Below, piece after piece: positions 1-8,132 of a stretch of 29,389 nucleotides of DNA. The notes below the pieces were generated by a model. The model was not told where the DNA came from. It saw only the letters and a program-made list of their open reading frames with translations, and did no database searches. The DNA is taken from the NCBI GenBank assembly GCA_002309695.1, contig DBXV01000005.1:142934-172322 (forward strand), given 5' to 3'. Within the stretch, counting starts at the first letter, position 1. The number at the start of each line of letters is the position of its first letter. The stretch is from Myxococcales bacterium UBA1203. GTDB taxonomy: Bacteria > Myxococcota > Myxococcia > Myxococcales > UBA5297. The position numbers and the translations under genes were made by a program.

Positions 1-316
1 CCCGCCAGCGGCTCGGCTGGCCGAAGAAGCCGCCTGGTGGGATAATATCCGTCAGGATGCTTCTGCATCCCGAACGGGACGACGGAAATCTGGCAATCAT
101 GCGGACGCGGCCGCGCCTGACGAAGCAGATGGCATCGTCGTCAATCATTTCCGGAGCGAGGCGCACCTCCGTTTTTCTGGAAAATTCCAGAACGCGGAAA
201 TGATGTCGGAAGCTGTCGGAAAAGTAGTGTTCGGCAGGGAAATTCACCGGAACAGATGTTCCAGACGGGGGACATCCGTTGTGTGAGCGGACTGGCTGTA
301 CATGTATGTCAATCAA
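1..316 (-). CDS. Crp/Fnr-family transcriptional regulator, N-terminal part (cut by window edge)
   Basis: Reading the minus strand from a TTG at 316-314 gives an open frame of 105 codons that runs off the left edge. The start is preceded by AAAGGAG with a 7-base spacer, an excellent ribosome-binding site. Residues about 60-105 look like the cyclic-nucleotide-binding beta-roll of Crp/Fnr proteins: ICFVRRGRVRMIARF, then an arginine/serine loop, then ILTDIIPPGGFFGQ, matching the family pattern (V)hxxGxhxh...hhxhhxxGxxFG. The helix-turn-helix half lies outside the window, so the effector and DNA target cannot be read. The AT-rich upstream region carries a palindrome that could be its own operator. 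The opposite strand is also open over 2-286 but shows no family signature. Confidence 0.7.
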   Translation of the reverse strand, partial: MIDIHVQPVRSHNGCPPSGTSVPVNFPAEHYFSDSFRHHFRVLEFSRKTEVRLAPEMIDDDAICFVRRGRVRMIARFPSSRSGCRSILTDIIPPGGFFGQPSRWR

Positions 317-704
317 TGGAAAGCTCCTTTGATGAACATTATTTATTTAAGGACGCATTCATGTTGTCCGGCTTATCCGGAAACATAATGCAGGAATTGC
401 TATAAGCGGAATCGAAATATTGAGAAAAGAAAAAACAGAATAATATGGAAATAAATATAACTTATTGAAAATACGATACTTTTTCTGTTCAGAATTGAAC
501 AGTGTCCCGCAATAAACAGCCCAATGCAGATCATTTTCTGTTCAATACTGTGAAGTTACATCTCCGGCGGCATTTTTTGGGGAGCTCCCCACTTTGGGAT
601 ACTGCCGGGCAAAAGGTCCGCAGTTTTGTCCGAAGTGCGTGAAGGAAGGTCCATCGGCGGCAGGGAGGTGCCGATGTGCCAATGAGACTGAGACGTTCCG
701 GGCA
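317..704. other. Gene-poor AT-rich intergenic region
   Basis: No supported gene. Bases 340-480 are strikingly AT-rich for this window and probably hold the promoter of the minus-strand Crp/Fnr-type gene; on the minus strand TATATT (454-459) and TATTAT-like hexamers are candidate -10 boxes without a good -35. Bases 481-555 hold the palindrome listed separately and a second copy of its left arm. A GGGGAGCTCCCC palindrome at 579-590 has no T tract behind it in either direction. Confidence 0.5.
485..502. promoter_or_regulatory. Perfect inverted repeat, candidate Crp/Fnr-type operator
   Basis: CTGTTCA-GAAT-TGAACAG is a perfect 7-4-7 palindrome. Spacing and symmetry suit a dimeric Crp/Fnr-type protein. 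The 11-mer TTTTCTGTTCA that forms its left edge (481-491) recurs at 534-544, exactly 53 bp away or about five helical turns; the second copy is followed by only a poor right arm. The palindrome lies just upstream of candidate -10 boxes for the minus-strand regulator gene, where an activator or autoregulator would bind. The assignment to that regulator is inference from proximity. Confidence 0.5.
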
Positions 705-746
705 ATAAAAAACCGGCCTCCCCCGCGTGGGGAAAGCCGGTTTTTA
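705..746 (-). terminator. Intrinsic terminator, probably bidirectional
   Basis: AACCGGC (711-717) pairs with GCCGGTT (736-742), with an inner C-run/G-run stem and a short loop. On the minus strand the hairpin is followed by a T-rich run (complement of 704-710). It lies about 40 bases past the stop of the minus-strand gene ending at 790. T residues at 741-745 make it usable on the plus strand as well. Confidence 0.8.
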
Positions 747-789
747 AGTTCAAAGAGGGATGTCTGCGGGGCGTCGCCCCCGGAGTTTT

Positions 790-1431
790 CTATGCCTCGC
801 GGCCGTCCTCTTCGAGGATTCTGTAGATGGGCCGGCCGCTCTTGTCCCGGCCCACTTCGAGGTATCCGTCCTTGGCCAGCATCTGCAGCTCTTCGCGGGT
901 CTGCTCCAGGTCGAGCTTCGCCAGCTTCGCCACGCCCTCGGCGCTGAGGAACTTCTGGACCTCCTGCAATTTGTACCAGACGCGCTCGTGGACTTCTTCC
1001 GGCGACAGGCGCGGCATCGACGGGCTTTCCTCGCCGGCGTCGCCCACACGCGCCAGCTTGTCGCTCGTCCCGCCGCCCCTGGGACCTGCGCGCTTGGACA
1101 CGGGCTCGCCCACGCCCTCCGGGTTCCTTCCGAAGGTCGCTTCATCCGCCAGGCGCTTGTTGTTTTCCTTCATCAGCTTCATCGCCACAGGCAGACATCC
1201 GGCGCCGATGAGGAGGCAGAGAATGACGGCATAAAAAGGCGTCATCGGGTCTTTGGGCGTTTCTTTGATCTCCTGAGTGCCAGTTGATCCGAAGGAGCGC
1301 AGCTTGTTGCTGCCGCTGGCCAGCGCGCGCTTGTCGGGGGCCTTTCCAGAAGTTTGAGCCAGAGCGGTGACGGCGGGCATGGCGAGCAGTGAGGCGAGGA
1401 CGGCGACGAACAGCAGTTTTCTGGTTCTCAT
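790..1431 (-). CDS. Exported single-pass membrane protein with winged-helix-like C-terminus, function unknown
   Basis: 213 residues. An N-terminal signal peptide (charged MRTRK, hydrophobic stretch to about residue 22, ALAQ cleavage-like end) is followed by a low-complexity stretch, one membrane segment at about 67-83 (FYAVILCLLIGAGCLPV), a Gly/Pro/Arg-rich linker, and a conserved-looking domain at about 140-210. That domain has alternating helices (SPEEVHERVWYKLQEVQKFL) and ends in a beta-hairpin-like GYLEVGRDKSGRPIYRIL, as in winged-helix wings. Such a domain would face the cytoplasm if the first segment is cleaved and the second crosses once. It is transcribed alone, divergent from the gene at 1678, and ends at a clear terminator. 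I do not recognise the family; the winged-helix reading is a guess from pattern. Confidence 0.75.
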   Translation of the reverse strand: MRTRKLLFVAVLASLLAMPAVTALAQTSGKAPDKRALASGSNKLRSFGSTGTQEIKETPKDPMTPFYAVILCLLIGAGCLPVAMKLMKENNKRLADEATFGRNPEGVGEPVSKRAGPRGGGTSDKLARVGDAGEESPSMPRLSPEEVHERVWYKLQEVQKFLSAEGVAKLAKLDLEQTREELQMLAKDGYLEVGRDKSGRPIYRILEEDGREA

Positions 1432-1677
1432 GACTGGCGACCTGTTCCTGGGGGTGGATGCAGCTTGGGGTGTCTGGACAAGAGCGGCGACTGGCGGATT
1501 TCAGCGCCTGAACGCGCCGCCGGGAAACGAGGCTTCAATGGAAGACAGCCTGCAGCTTCCCAGGGAAAAACGGCCCGGGCCCTTGACACATTTTCCATCG
1601 GGGAAACAGGGGAAATTGCGGTGAAGGAAGCGCTCTTCCGGACCCTGGTTTTTCATCTCTGAAAAGGACGCACGTCG

Positions 1678-2313
1678 ATGACTGAACAGCTTGATGGCGA
1701 GGCCAGTGACACCACGAGAGACGGACAGGCAGCGGCAGGTGAGGCACCTCAGCAGCCTTTTCCCGAAGCAGCTTCTCCCTCAGCATCATCGCCGGAATCA
1801 TCGGATTTGCCTTCGTCTCCTCAGCCGGCATCGCCTGATGAACCGCCGTCAGCGCCGTCTTCCGCGGGAGAGCCGGCGATCAGCGTTTCCGACATGTTCC
1901 GCAGGGCTCTGGTGACGGGCCTGGGCGCGGCGGTGATGACCGAGGAAGGAGTCCGTTCGCTGATTCGGGAGCTGAAAATTCCGCGCGAGACGGTGAACGC
2001 GGCCATCGGCCAGGCGGAAAGAGGGCGGGAGGCCATTCGGCGTGCCGTCAGCGACGAGGCCCGGCGCTTTTTGGACAGCCCGGCACTCAAGAAGGAAATC
2101 GCCCGGGCGCTGTCGAGGCTCACCATCGAGATGACCGTCCGCATCCGCTTCAATCCGAACGGAACAGGTCCGGACATCAGTTTCAGCCAGCCGAGGATTC
2201 GGCGGGAGCCTTCCCCGGACGCGCCACAGGAAGCCGAATCAGCGGAATCTGGAGAAGAGCCGGCAGGGGAGGCGTGGAATTTTGCGGATTCCGTTGAGGA
2301 GTCTTCCCGCTGA
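1678..2313 (+). CDS. Hypothetical protein with disordered N-terminus and helical core
   Basis: 211 residues. Residues 1-70 are Ser/Pro/Ala/Glu-rich and likely disordered. Residues about 70-160 form an amphipathic helical core (SDMFRRALVTGLGAAVMTEE, later ELKIPRETVNAAIGQAERGR) and end in a short hydrophobic MTVRIRFNPN strand. The acidic tail is again low complexity. There is no signal peptide or membrane segment, so it is probably cytoplasmic. The helical core faintly recalls phasin-like or coiled-coil accessory proteins, but I cannot name a family. AAAAGGAC upstream is a plausible ribosome-binding site. It is the first gene of the plus-strand run; its TGA overlaps the next gene's ATG by one base, so the two are probably translationally coupled. 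Confidence 0.8.
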   Translation: MTEQLDGEASDTTRDGQAAAGEAPQQPFPEAASPSASSPESSDLPSSPQPASPDEPPSAPSSAGEPAISVSDMFRRALVTGLGAAVMTEEGVRSLIRELKIPRETVNAAIGQAERGREAIRRAVSDEARRFLDSPALKKEIARALSRLTIEMTVRIRFNPNGTGPDISFSQPRIRREPSPDAPQEAESAESGEEPAGEAWNFADSVEESSR

Positions 2314-2720
2314 TGGACGCGCAGCTGGAGCCATCGGGGACGGGGACGCTGCGGATGCGCCTGGGCAGGCTGCTCCTCGCCGGGGCCATCGTCGGCACGG
2401 GAATTTTTCTGCTGAGCCATTCGGCGCGCCCGTGCAGCCTGGAAGTGTCCGCGGGGAAGGGGATGCGCCTCACGTCCATGGATGCGGTGGTCACGAAGGT
2501 GCCCGAGGGGACGCTGGTGCATCGAGCGTCGTTCTTTTTTTCCGGCGGCACCGACGGCCCTGTCCTGAGGACGCTGCATCCCCGCCTGGAGGATGGACGG
2601 CGCTATCGGGTGGAAGTTCGCCTGTCGCCGACTCAGCCCAATGAATCCGAAGGCACCGCCGATACACTCAGCCGTGAATTTCTCTTTCAGGGCCAGACTT
2701 CGCTGCGGATGAATTTTTGA
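2313..2720 (+). CDS. Hypothetical membrane-anchored protein
   Basis: 135 residues, starting inside the stop codon of the upstream gene (TGATG junction). Residues 14-38 form a signal anchor or signal peptide (MRLGRLLLAGAIVGTGIFLL). The rest is a small beta-rich domain, probably periplasmic, with a VVTKVPEGTLVHRASFFFSG stretch, a DGRRYRVEVRLSP strand and a C-terminal FLFQGQTSLRMNF. No family recognised. The tight coupling suggests a shared role with the 1678-2313 protein, possibly as a cytoplasmic and membrane-anchored pair, but the sequence does not reveal it. Confidence 0.75.
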   Translation: MDAQLEPSGTGTLRMRLGRLLLAGAIVGTGIFLLSHSARPCSLEVSAGKGMRLTSMDAVVTKVPEGTLVHRASFFFSGGTDGPVLRTLHPRLEDGRRYRVEVRLSPTQPNESEGTADTLSREFLFQGQTSLRMNF

Positions 2721-2786
2721 GCGCCTGTCAGCTGTGTGCCTCTGCCGCCTCGGCTTTCCCTCTGATTTTCAGCCAGCTCTTCTCGA

Positions 2787-3617
2787 ATGAATTCCACGCC
2801 TCCCACACTTGTCGTCGCCGGCCTGCGCAAGGCGTTCAGGATTCCGCGGCCGCTGTCTGCCGTCCTGCGCCATCCGTTTGGCGCGGAGACGAAGGAAGTT
2901 CTGCGGGGGTGTTCCTTTTCGCTTCCGCGCGGCGAGACGGCGGCGCTCGTGGGGCCCAACGGTGCGGGCAAGACGACGCTGGCCAGGATTCTCTGCGGCG
3001 CGGTGCTGCCTGACAGCGGCAGCGCGGCGCTCCTGTGCGTGGACGTGTCCGAGCCGCGCGCCCGCAGGCGGATTTCTCTGGCGCGTCCCGAGGACCCCGT
3101 TCTGCATCCCCGGCTGACGCTGGCAGAGGCGCTTCGTTTTCATCTGGGGCTCTATGGCGTCCGTGCGCCGGAGAATTTTGCGGACTTTGGCGAACACAGA
3201 GAGCTGGCAGCGGCACTGAAAATTCCTGAGCTTCTGTCCAAAAGGTGCGCGGTGCTCTCCGCTGGAGAGAAGGCCCGCGCGTCTCTTTTCAAGGCTCTGA
3301 TGACGCGCCCGGAGCTGCTGATTGCCGATGAGCTCTCCCGCGTCCTCGATCCGGCGATGACTCTTCGCGTCCGTCAGGTTCTGCGCGGCGCGTGCGGTCA
3401 GGGACTGACGGCGCTGATTGTCACCCACGATTTGTCGGAGGCCTCTGCCTGCGGCCGCGTGCTGGTGATGGCCGGCGGGGAAGTGGCGGCGGATGGTCCC
3501 TGGCACAGCGTTGAGGCTTCGGCCCTCTCTTCCTTTGGGCTTGAGAATGCGCCGTCTGCTGCAGCGGAGGCGCCTGCCTGCGGGAAGTTGTCCGCGGAAA
3601 TTGGGGAAGCCGGATGA
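2787..3617 (+). CDS. ABC transporter ATP-binding protein
   Basis: 276 residues, the nucleotide-binding subunit of an ABC-2-type exporter with the permease that follows. Walker A is GPNGAGKTT (about residues 57-65), the signature motif is LSAGEKAR, Walker B is LLIADELS and the H-loop is IVTHD. Walker B has Glu after Asp as needed for catalysis, although the usual following Pro is Leu-Ser here. The N-terminal AFRIPRPLSAVLRHPFG insert before the core resembles polysaccharide or drug-exporter ATPases. The start lacks a strong ribosome-binding site, so an alternative start is possible. Its stop overlaps the permease start by four bases (ATGA). Substrate unknown. Confidence 0.92.
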   Translation: MNSTPPTLVVAGLRKAFRIPRPLSAVLRHPFGAETKEVLRGCSFSLPRGETAALVGPNGAGKTTLARILCGAVLPDSGSAALLCVDVSEPRARRRISLARPEDPVLHPRLTLAEALRFHLGLYGVRAPENFADFGEHRELAAALKIPELLSKRCAVLSAGEKARASLFKALMTRPELLIADELSRVLDPAMTLRVRQVLRGACGQGLTALIVTHDLSEASACGRVLVMAGGEVAADGPWHSVEASALSSFGLENAPSAAAEAPACGKLSAEIGEAG

Positions 3618-4486
3618 GCGCGCCGATGAGCACCACACAGCCAGGCGGCCGCGCCTTTTCGTTGAGCTCCCGGACGAGTTCCCTGCTCCGCCTGGCCTGG
3701 TCGTTCCTCCGCCGGGACGCGCTCATCGACCTGTCCTACCGAACGGCATGGGCCTTCCGGCTGGCGGGGCTCTTTTTTTCCTGCTGGAGCCTGTTTTTCC
3801 TGGGCAGGGCCTTTGGCGCCACGTCGCCGTTCATGGCGCGCTTCGGTGGCGACTACTTCGGCTTTGCCCTGCTGGGCGTGGCCTTCACCATGATGACGGG
3901 AACGGCCCTCTCGGGAACTGCCCGGCGGACGCGCGAGGCGCAGCTTCTGGGAACGCTGGAACCTCTGTTCGCCTCGCCCGCGCCGCCCTTTGGCATCATC
4001 CTCATGTTTTCCCTCTATCCCATGCTCGTCTCCTGCCTTCAGGCGCTGGCGTTTCTGGGAGCGGGGACAGCGTTTTTCGGGGCCAGATTCGCATTGGACC
4101 GGCTGCCGGCGGCACTTCTGGCTGTGGCGCTGGCCGTGGCCGTCCATCTGGCGCTGGGCGTCATTTCCGCATCGCTCGTGCTGGTGATTCGCCGCGGCGA
4201 CCCCGTGTCGTGGGTCTTAAGCTCGCTGACGTATCTTTTTTCAGGGGTGGTCTATCCGGTGGAGGTGCTGCCGGACTTTCTGCGGCCCCTGTCGCTTTTT
4301 CTGCCGGCGACACATGCCTTGGAACTCATCCGCTGCGCCCTCCTCGACGCGCCCGGAACGCCCCTGCCCATGAGGCCGATTCTCGCGCTGGCGGCATTCT
4401 GCGCGGTTCTCTGGCCGCTGGCCGTCCTCTGCCTCCGAAGCGCTGTCCGCCATGCCCGCCGGGAAGGGACGCTGCCGATGCCGTAG
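3614..4486 (+). CDS. ABC-2-type transporter permease
   Basis: 290 residues, with roughly six hydrophobic segments from about residue 43 onward (LAGLFFSCWSLFFLG, FALLGVAFTMMTGTAL, PPFGIILMFSLYPMLVSCL, LLAVALAVAVHLALGVISAS, LSSLTYLFSGVVYPVEVLP and a last one near 260-280). The segment order and the LFSGVVYPVEVLPDFLRPLS motif are typical of ABC-2 permeases of drug, O-antigen or lipid exporters. It overlaps the ATPase gene by four bases, so the pair forms one transporter. The first 35 residues are polar and may be cytoplasmic. Confidence 0.9.
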   Translation: MSAPMSTTQPGGRAFSLSSRTSSLLRLAWSFLRRDALIDLSYRTAWAFRLAGLFFSCWSLFFLGRAFGATSPFMARFGGDYFGFALLGVAFTMMTGTALSGTARRTREAQLLGTLEPLFASPAPPFGIILMFSLYPMLVSCLQALAFLGAGTAFFGARFALDRLPAALLAVALAVAVHLALGVISASLVLVIRRGDPVSWVLSSLTYLFSGVVYPVEVLPDFLRPLSLFLPATHALELIRCALLDAPGTPLPMRPILALAAFCAVLWPLAVLCLRSAVRHARREGTLPMP

Positions 4487-4631
4487 CCGGTACTCGTCCT
4501 CAGCGCCTTCCTCAGGGATGGAACTTGACGCGCCGATGGCTTCGGCATTTGGGGGCGGCGTGCCTCTGAAACGGACGGACAAAAGAAGCCCGTCCGGCGG
4601 CCGCAGAGCGAAGCGGCGAGATGGAGAGAGA

Positions 4632-5561
4632 ATGCTGGAGCCAGGAAAAGTGATTCGCGGCCGCTATCGGATCACTGCGCCGTTGGCCCGGGGCGGCATG
4701 GGCGAGCTGTTTTTCGCCGACGACCTGAGGACCGGTGAACCCGCCGTCATCAAGACGCTCCTGCCGTCGCTTCTGGACCGCGTCGATCTGGTGGCGCTGT
4801 TTTTTGAGGAGGCGGAGCTGACGGCCCGGCTCAGCCATCCGCGCATCGTCCGCGTCTATGACTATGGAAGCGACGAGAGCTGCAGCTGCTTCATGGCCAT
4901 GGAGCGTCTCGAAGGGACCACGCTGGGCGCGCTCATGCGTCAGTCCTACGAGAAGGACCGCGGGCTGGACTTCAAGGTGGTCATGGCCGCCGGCATTCAG
5001 CTGTGCGAGGCGCTGGAGCACGGGGCGCATGCCAGCGGGCCGGACGGCGTGCGCATGGCTCTGGTTCACCGCGATTTGAGTCCGCTCAACGTCTTCGTGA
5101 CCCGCAAGGGCTGCGTGAAGCTCCTGGACTTCGGCATCGCCCGCGTGGCGGGTGCCTCCCGTCACCGCTCCTCGTCGGCACTCCGCGGCAAGCCCTCCTA
5201 TCGGTCGCCGGAGATGGTCCGGGGTGAATACGTGGACGCGCGGAGCGACCTGTTCACGCTGGGCATCATCCTCTGGGAGGCGCTGGCCGGCCGGAAGCTG
5301 TTCTGCAGCCAGCCCATCGAGGAGTCGGAGCAGCGCATCCTCAATATGCGCATCCCCAAAATCTCCCGTCTGCGCCCCACTGTTCCCGCGGGGCTGGACC
5401 TCATCGTCACCCGCCTGCTCAACCGCGATCTGCGCATGCGCTTTCAGAATGCCGCGGAAGCGGGGGAAGCTCTGCGCTCCGTCTATCGGATGACCACGGC
5501 GCGCAGGCTGCACCATGTCCTGAGAGACGCCGTTCAGCAGCTGGAGGCGAAGTCCGTTTAG
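4632..5561 (+). CDS. Hanks-type serine/threonine protein kinase
   Basis: 309 residues from the chosen ATG, which has GGAGAG just upstream and begins LEPGKVIRGRYRI, the usual opening of myxobacterial-style kinases. Upstream in-frame ATGs at 4452 and 4518 would add 60 or 38 residues of basic low-complexity sequence overlapping or abutting the permease gene. Visible catalytic features: glycine loop ARGGMGEL (19-26), Lys41 in VIK, HRDLSPLN with Asp148 and Asn153, DFG at 166-168 and RSPE as the activation-segment end. There is no membrane segment or extra sensor domain, so this is a minimal soluble kinase. It sits between an ABC exporter and RimK, possible targets by context only. Confidence 0.92.
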   Translation: MLEPGKVIRGRYRITAPLARGGMGELFFADDLRTGEPAVIKTLLPSLLDRVDLVALFFEEAELTARLSHPRIVRVYDYGSDESCSCFMAMERLEGTTLGALMRQSYEKDRGLDFKVVMAAGIQLCEALEHGAHASGPDGVRMALVHRDLSPLNVFVTRKGCVKLLDFGIARVAGASRHRSSSALRGKPSYRSPEMVRGEYVDARSDLFTLGIILWEALAGRKLFCSQPIEESEQRILNMRIPKISRLRPTVPAGLDLIVTRLLNRDLRMRFQNAAEAGEALRSVYRMTTARRLHHVLRDAVQQLEAKSV

Positions 5562-5654
5562 GGCCGGAGCCGTTTTGCGGCTTAGTTCGGAAGTTTGCGG
5601 CCTTTGCGGATGAACGCGCGCCGGGCGGGCCAGTGACCTGGGACCGGCGCAGGA

Positions 5655-6614
5655 ATGAGGACAACGAATCCAGTGGAAATGAACGCGTCGAGCCAACGGC
5701 GGCTCGCGGGCCGCAGCCGTCGGCGCCGCATCGCCATCCTGTCGAGGAAGAAGTGCCTCTACGCCACGCGGCGTCTCTCCGAGGAGATTCGCCGGGCGGG
5801 CCATACGCCGGTGGTCATCGACCCTCTGGCCTGCGCCGTACTGGTGACGGACAAGGGGCCCGGCCTTCTGCATCGGGGCCGTCCTGCGGCGCTGCCGGAT
5901 CTGGTCATTCCGCGCATCGGCGCCTCTGTCACCGAGGCGGGCCTCACCGTCCTCACGCAGCTGGAGCTTCTGGGCTGCCCTTCGCTCAATCGGCCCGGCG
6001 GCATTCGTCAGAGCCGGGACAAGCTCATGTGCCTCCAGATTCTGGGCGCGTCCGGATTTCCCGTTCCTGCCACCTCGCTGGTGCCTCCCGGCGCCGATGC
6101 CGAGCCGCTTCTGCGCGCGGTGGGCGGCCTGCCCGTCGTGGTCAAGCTGCTCAAGGGAACGCAGGGCGTGGGCGTGATGCTGGCGCGGACGCAGGAGGAG
6201 CTGAAGACGCTGCTCAGCACCTTCGGCGAGCTGGGGCACGCGGTGCTGCTTCAGCACTTCATCGGCGAGGCCAAAGGCAGCGATCTGCGCCTTTTTGTGA
6301 CGGGTTCCCGGGTGGCCGGGGCCATGTGCCGTCAGGCAAGGGGCGGTGAGTTTCGCTCCAACATCCATCGGGGCGGGGACGCGGTGCCCGTGTCCGTGGG
6401 AAGGGACTGCGAGCGCCTGGCCGTGGAGGCCGCCAAAACGCTGGGTCTCGAAGTGGCCGGTGTCGATCTGATTGTTTCGGACAGAGGCCCCATGCTCATT
6501 GAGGTCAATTCGAGTCCGGGGTTTGAGGGGCTGGAGGGCGCCACCGGCAGAAACATCGCCGCTTCTGTCGTGGCGCGGGGACTCGAACTGATTGGGGCGC
6601 GGGCGCAGACCTGA
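5655..6614 (+). CDS. rimK: RimK-family ATP-grasp ligase (ribosomal protein S6 glutamate ligase-like)
   Basis: 319 residues. RimK joins glutamates to the C-terminus of ribosomal protein S6, or in homologues to other acceptors, using ATP. After a 24-residue basic extension the order matches E. coli RimK: IAILSRKKCLYATRRL, VIDPLAC, PDLVIPRIGASVTEAGL, RDKLMCLQILGASGFPVP, ATP-grasp VVKLLKGTQGVGVML, FRSNIHRGG and the metal-binding EVNSSPGFEGLE near the end. All key ATP-grasp residues appear present. No S6 gene is nearby, so the acceptor is unconfirmed. Start sites at 5655 and 5679 are both possible. It follows the kinase by 93 bases, probably in the same transcript. Confidence 0.88.
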   Translation: MRTTNPVEMNASSQRRLAGRSRRRRIAILSRKKCLYATRRLSEEIRRAGHTPVVIDPLACAVLVTDKGPGLLHRGRPAALPDLVIPRIGASVTEAGLTVLTQLELLGCPSLNRPGGIRQSRDKLMCLQILGASGFPVPATSLVPPGADAEPLLRAVGGLPVVVKLLKGTQGVGVMLARTQEELKTLLSTFGELGHAVLLQHFIGEAKGSDLRLFVTGSRVAGAMCRQARGGEFRSNIHRGGDAVPVSVGRDCERLAVEAAKTLGLEVAGVDLIVSDRGPMLIEVNSSPGFEGLEGATGRNIAASVVARGLELIGARAQT

Positions 6615-6669
6615 CCCGCCGGGCTTCATCCGGCCCAAGAGAGGCTGAAGCGCATTGCAAGAGGAAAAA

Positions 6670-8082
6670 ATGGGTCCCCCCACCATCAGAAGCGGGGATG
6701 AGGCTCAGGACAGAGCGGATGGGGCAGGGGAGACGCCGCGCATCACGGAGCTTTCCACCTGGACGATTGTCCGGCGCGTCGCGCTTCCGGCGACAGCGAG
6801 CTTCATGCTCAACACGTGCTTCAACCTCATCGACGCCTACTTCGTTGGCCAGCTGGGGACCGACGCCATGGCGTCCCTGTCATCGGCCAGCATCGTCACC
6901 TGGATGCTCTATTCGCTGGGATCTCTGGGGCAGGTGGGCGGACAGGCCTTTGTCTCGCAGGCGATTGGTGCCCGCGACGCCGTTCTTGAGAGGCGCGCCG
7001 TCCTCGCTGCTCTGGCGCTGCACGCGGTGACGGCTGTCCTCGTGCTGACGCCGCTCTTCTTTTTGTGCGGCCGCATTTTCGAGGCGATGCACCTCGCGCC
7101 CGCCGTCGCTCTCGGCGCGCAGAGCTATCTGAGGCCCTTTGCCGCCGGGATGCTCGTCTATCTGCCGGGCATGGTGGCCATGGCTGCTTTCCACGCGCGC
7201 GGCGATACCCGGACGCCAGCTCTGGTCCTGGCCGCTGCTCTGAGCGTCAACGCGCTGCTGGACCCGCTGCTGATTTTCGGCGCGGGCCCGATTCCCGCCC
7301 TGGGGCTCTATGGCGCGGGCCTCGCGACGGCGTTCTGCAAGGTCCTGTTCAGCCTTTCGCTCGTCGTGATTCTCCACCGGCGGGGCATCCTCGACTTCAC
7401 CTTCTGGAAGGCGGACCGGGCGATGGGGGCGCTCATCCGCAAAATCGCCGCCGTCGGCTTTCCGATTGCCGTCAACGGCATGTTCTTTTCCGGCGTCTAT
7501 CTGGCGCTGGTGCGCATCATCTCCGGCTTCGGAACCGTGCCGGTGGCCACGCTGGGCATCGTCCACCGCATCGAAAACCTGGGCTGGTTCGCCTGCACCG
7601 GATTCAGCGTCGCGGGTGCCGCGCTGGCGGGACAGCTGATGGGCGCGGGACGGCGGGACGAGGCGCGGCGCAAAGTCTGGCGGCTGACGCTCTGTCTCTC
7701 CGGCATCCTGCTCTTGGTCAGCGCCGTCTATGTGCTGTTCGGCGGCGCCATGGTCAGCGTCTTCACCGAGGACAGCGCCGTCGTCGCCGAGGGCATCCGC
7801 TACCTGACCATCATCGCCATTTTCGAGGCGCTCATGGGCTGGGAGACGATGTTTGAGGAAGCGCTGGGAGCCGTCGGCACGCCCGGTCCGGCACTCGCGG
7901 TCTCCACGCCGCTGACGCTCCTGCGCATCCCGGCCAGCTGGCTGTTTGCCGTTCACTTGGACTTTGGCGTCTCCGCCGTGTGGTGGGTCATTTCCGCCAG
8001 CACGGCGCTCAAGGGACTGAGCCTCGCGCTGTGCTTCTCGTTCGGACGCTGGCGGAAGAAGGCCGGCTCGCTGGCGGGATAA
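6670..8082 (+). CDS. MATE-family multidrug/metabolite efflux transporter
   Basis: 470 residues from an ATG preceded by AAGAGG with a 5-base spacer; a TTG at 6655 would add five residues. After a polar lead of about 35 residues there are about 12 membrane segments in two repeats. Family landmarks are LPATASFMLNTCFNLIDAYF, VGQLGTDAMASLS, GQAFVSQAIGARD and, in the second half, GFPIAVNGMFFSGVYLALV. MATE proteins exchange Na+ or H+ for cationic drugs or metabolites across the inner membrane; the substrate cannot be told here. It closes the plus-strand run 1678-8082 and is followed by hairpin repeats rather than an obvious terminator. Confidence 0.92.
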   Translation: MGPPTIRSGDEAQDRADGAGETPRITELSTWTIVRRVALPATASFMLNTCFNLIDAYFVGQLGTDAMASLSSASIVTWMLYSLGSLGQVGGQAFVSQAIGARDAVLERRAVLAALALHAVTAVLVLTPLFFLCGRIFEAMHLAPAVALGAQSYLRPFAAGMLVYLPGMVAMAAFHARGDTRTPALVLAAALSVNALLDPLLIFGAGPIPALGLYGAGLATAFCKVLFSLSLVVILHRRGILDFTFWKADRAMGALIRKIAAVGFPIAVNGMFFSGVYLALVRIISGFGTVPVATLGIVHRIENLGWFACTGFSVAGAALAGQLMGAGRRDEARRKVWRLTLCLSGILLLVSAVYVLFGGAMVSVFTEDSAVVAEGIRYLTIIAIFEALMGWETMFEEALGAVGTPGPALAVSTPLTLLRIPASWLFAVHLDFGVSAVWWVISASTALKGLSLALCFSFGRWRKKAGSLAG

Positions 8083-8132
8083 ATTGGATTCACTCTCTCT
8101 GACATCGCGCCCGAAAGGGAATGCTTGTTTAT

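Noticed and set aside
2..286. Open plus-strand frame at the left edge
   Set aside because: It gives a compositionally odd peptide without a family match, whereas the minus strand over the same bases has a perfect ribosome-binding site and a clear Crp/Fnr beta-roll pattern.
594..947. Plus-strand frame of 117 codons
   Set aside because: It runs through the terminator at 705-746 and antisense to the gene at 790-1431.
4512..6686. Long minus-strand open frame (724 codons) opposite the kinase and rimK
   Set aside because: It is the antisense shadow of two well-supported GC-rich genes; its translation is rich in Arg/His/Gln with no domain.
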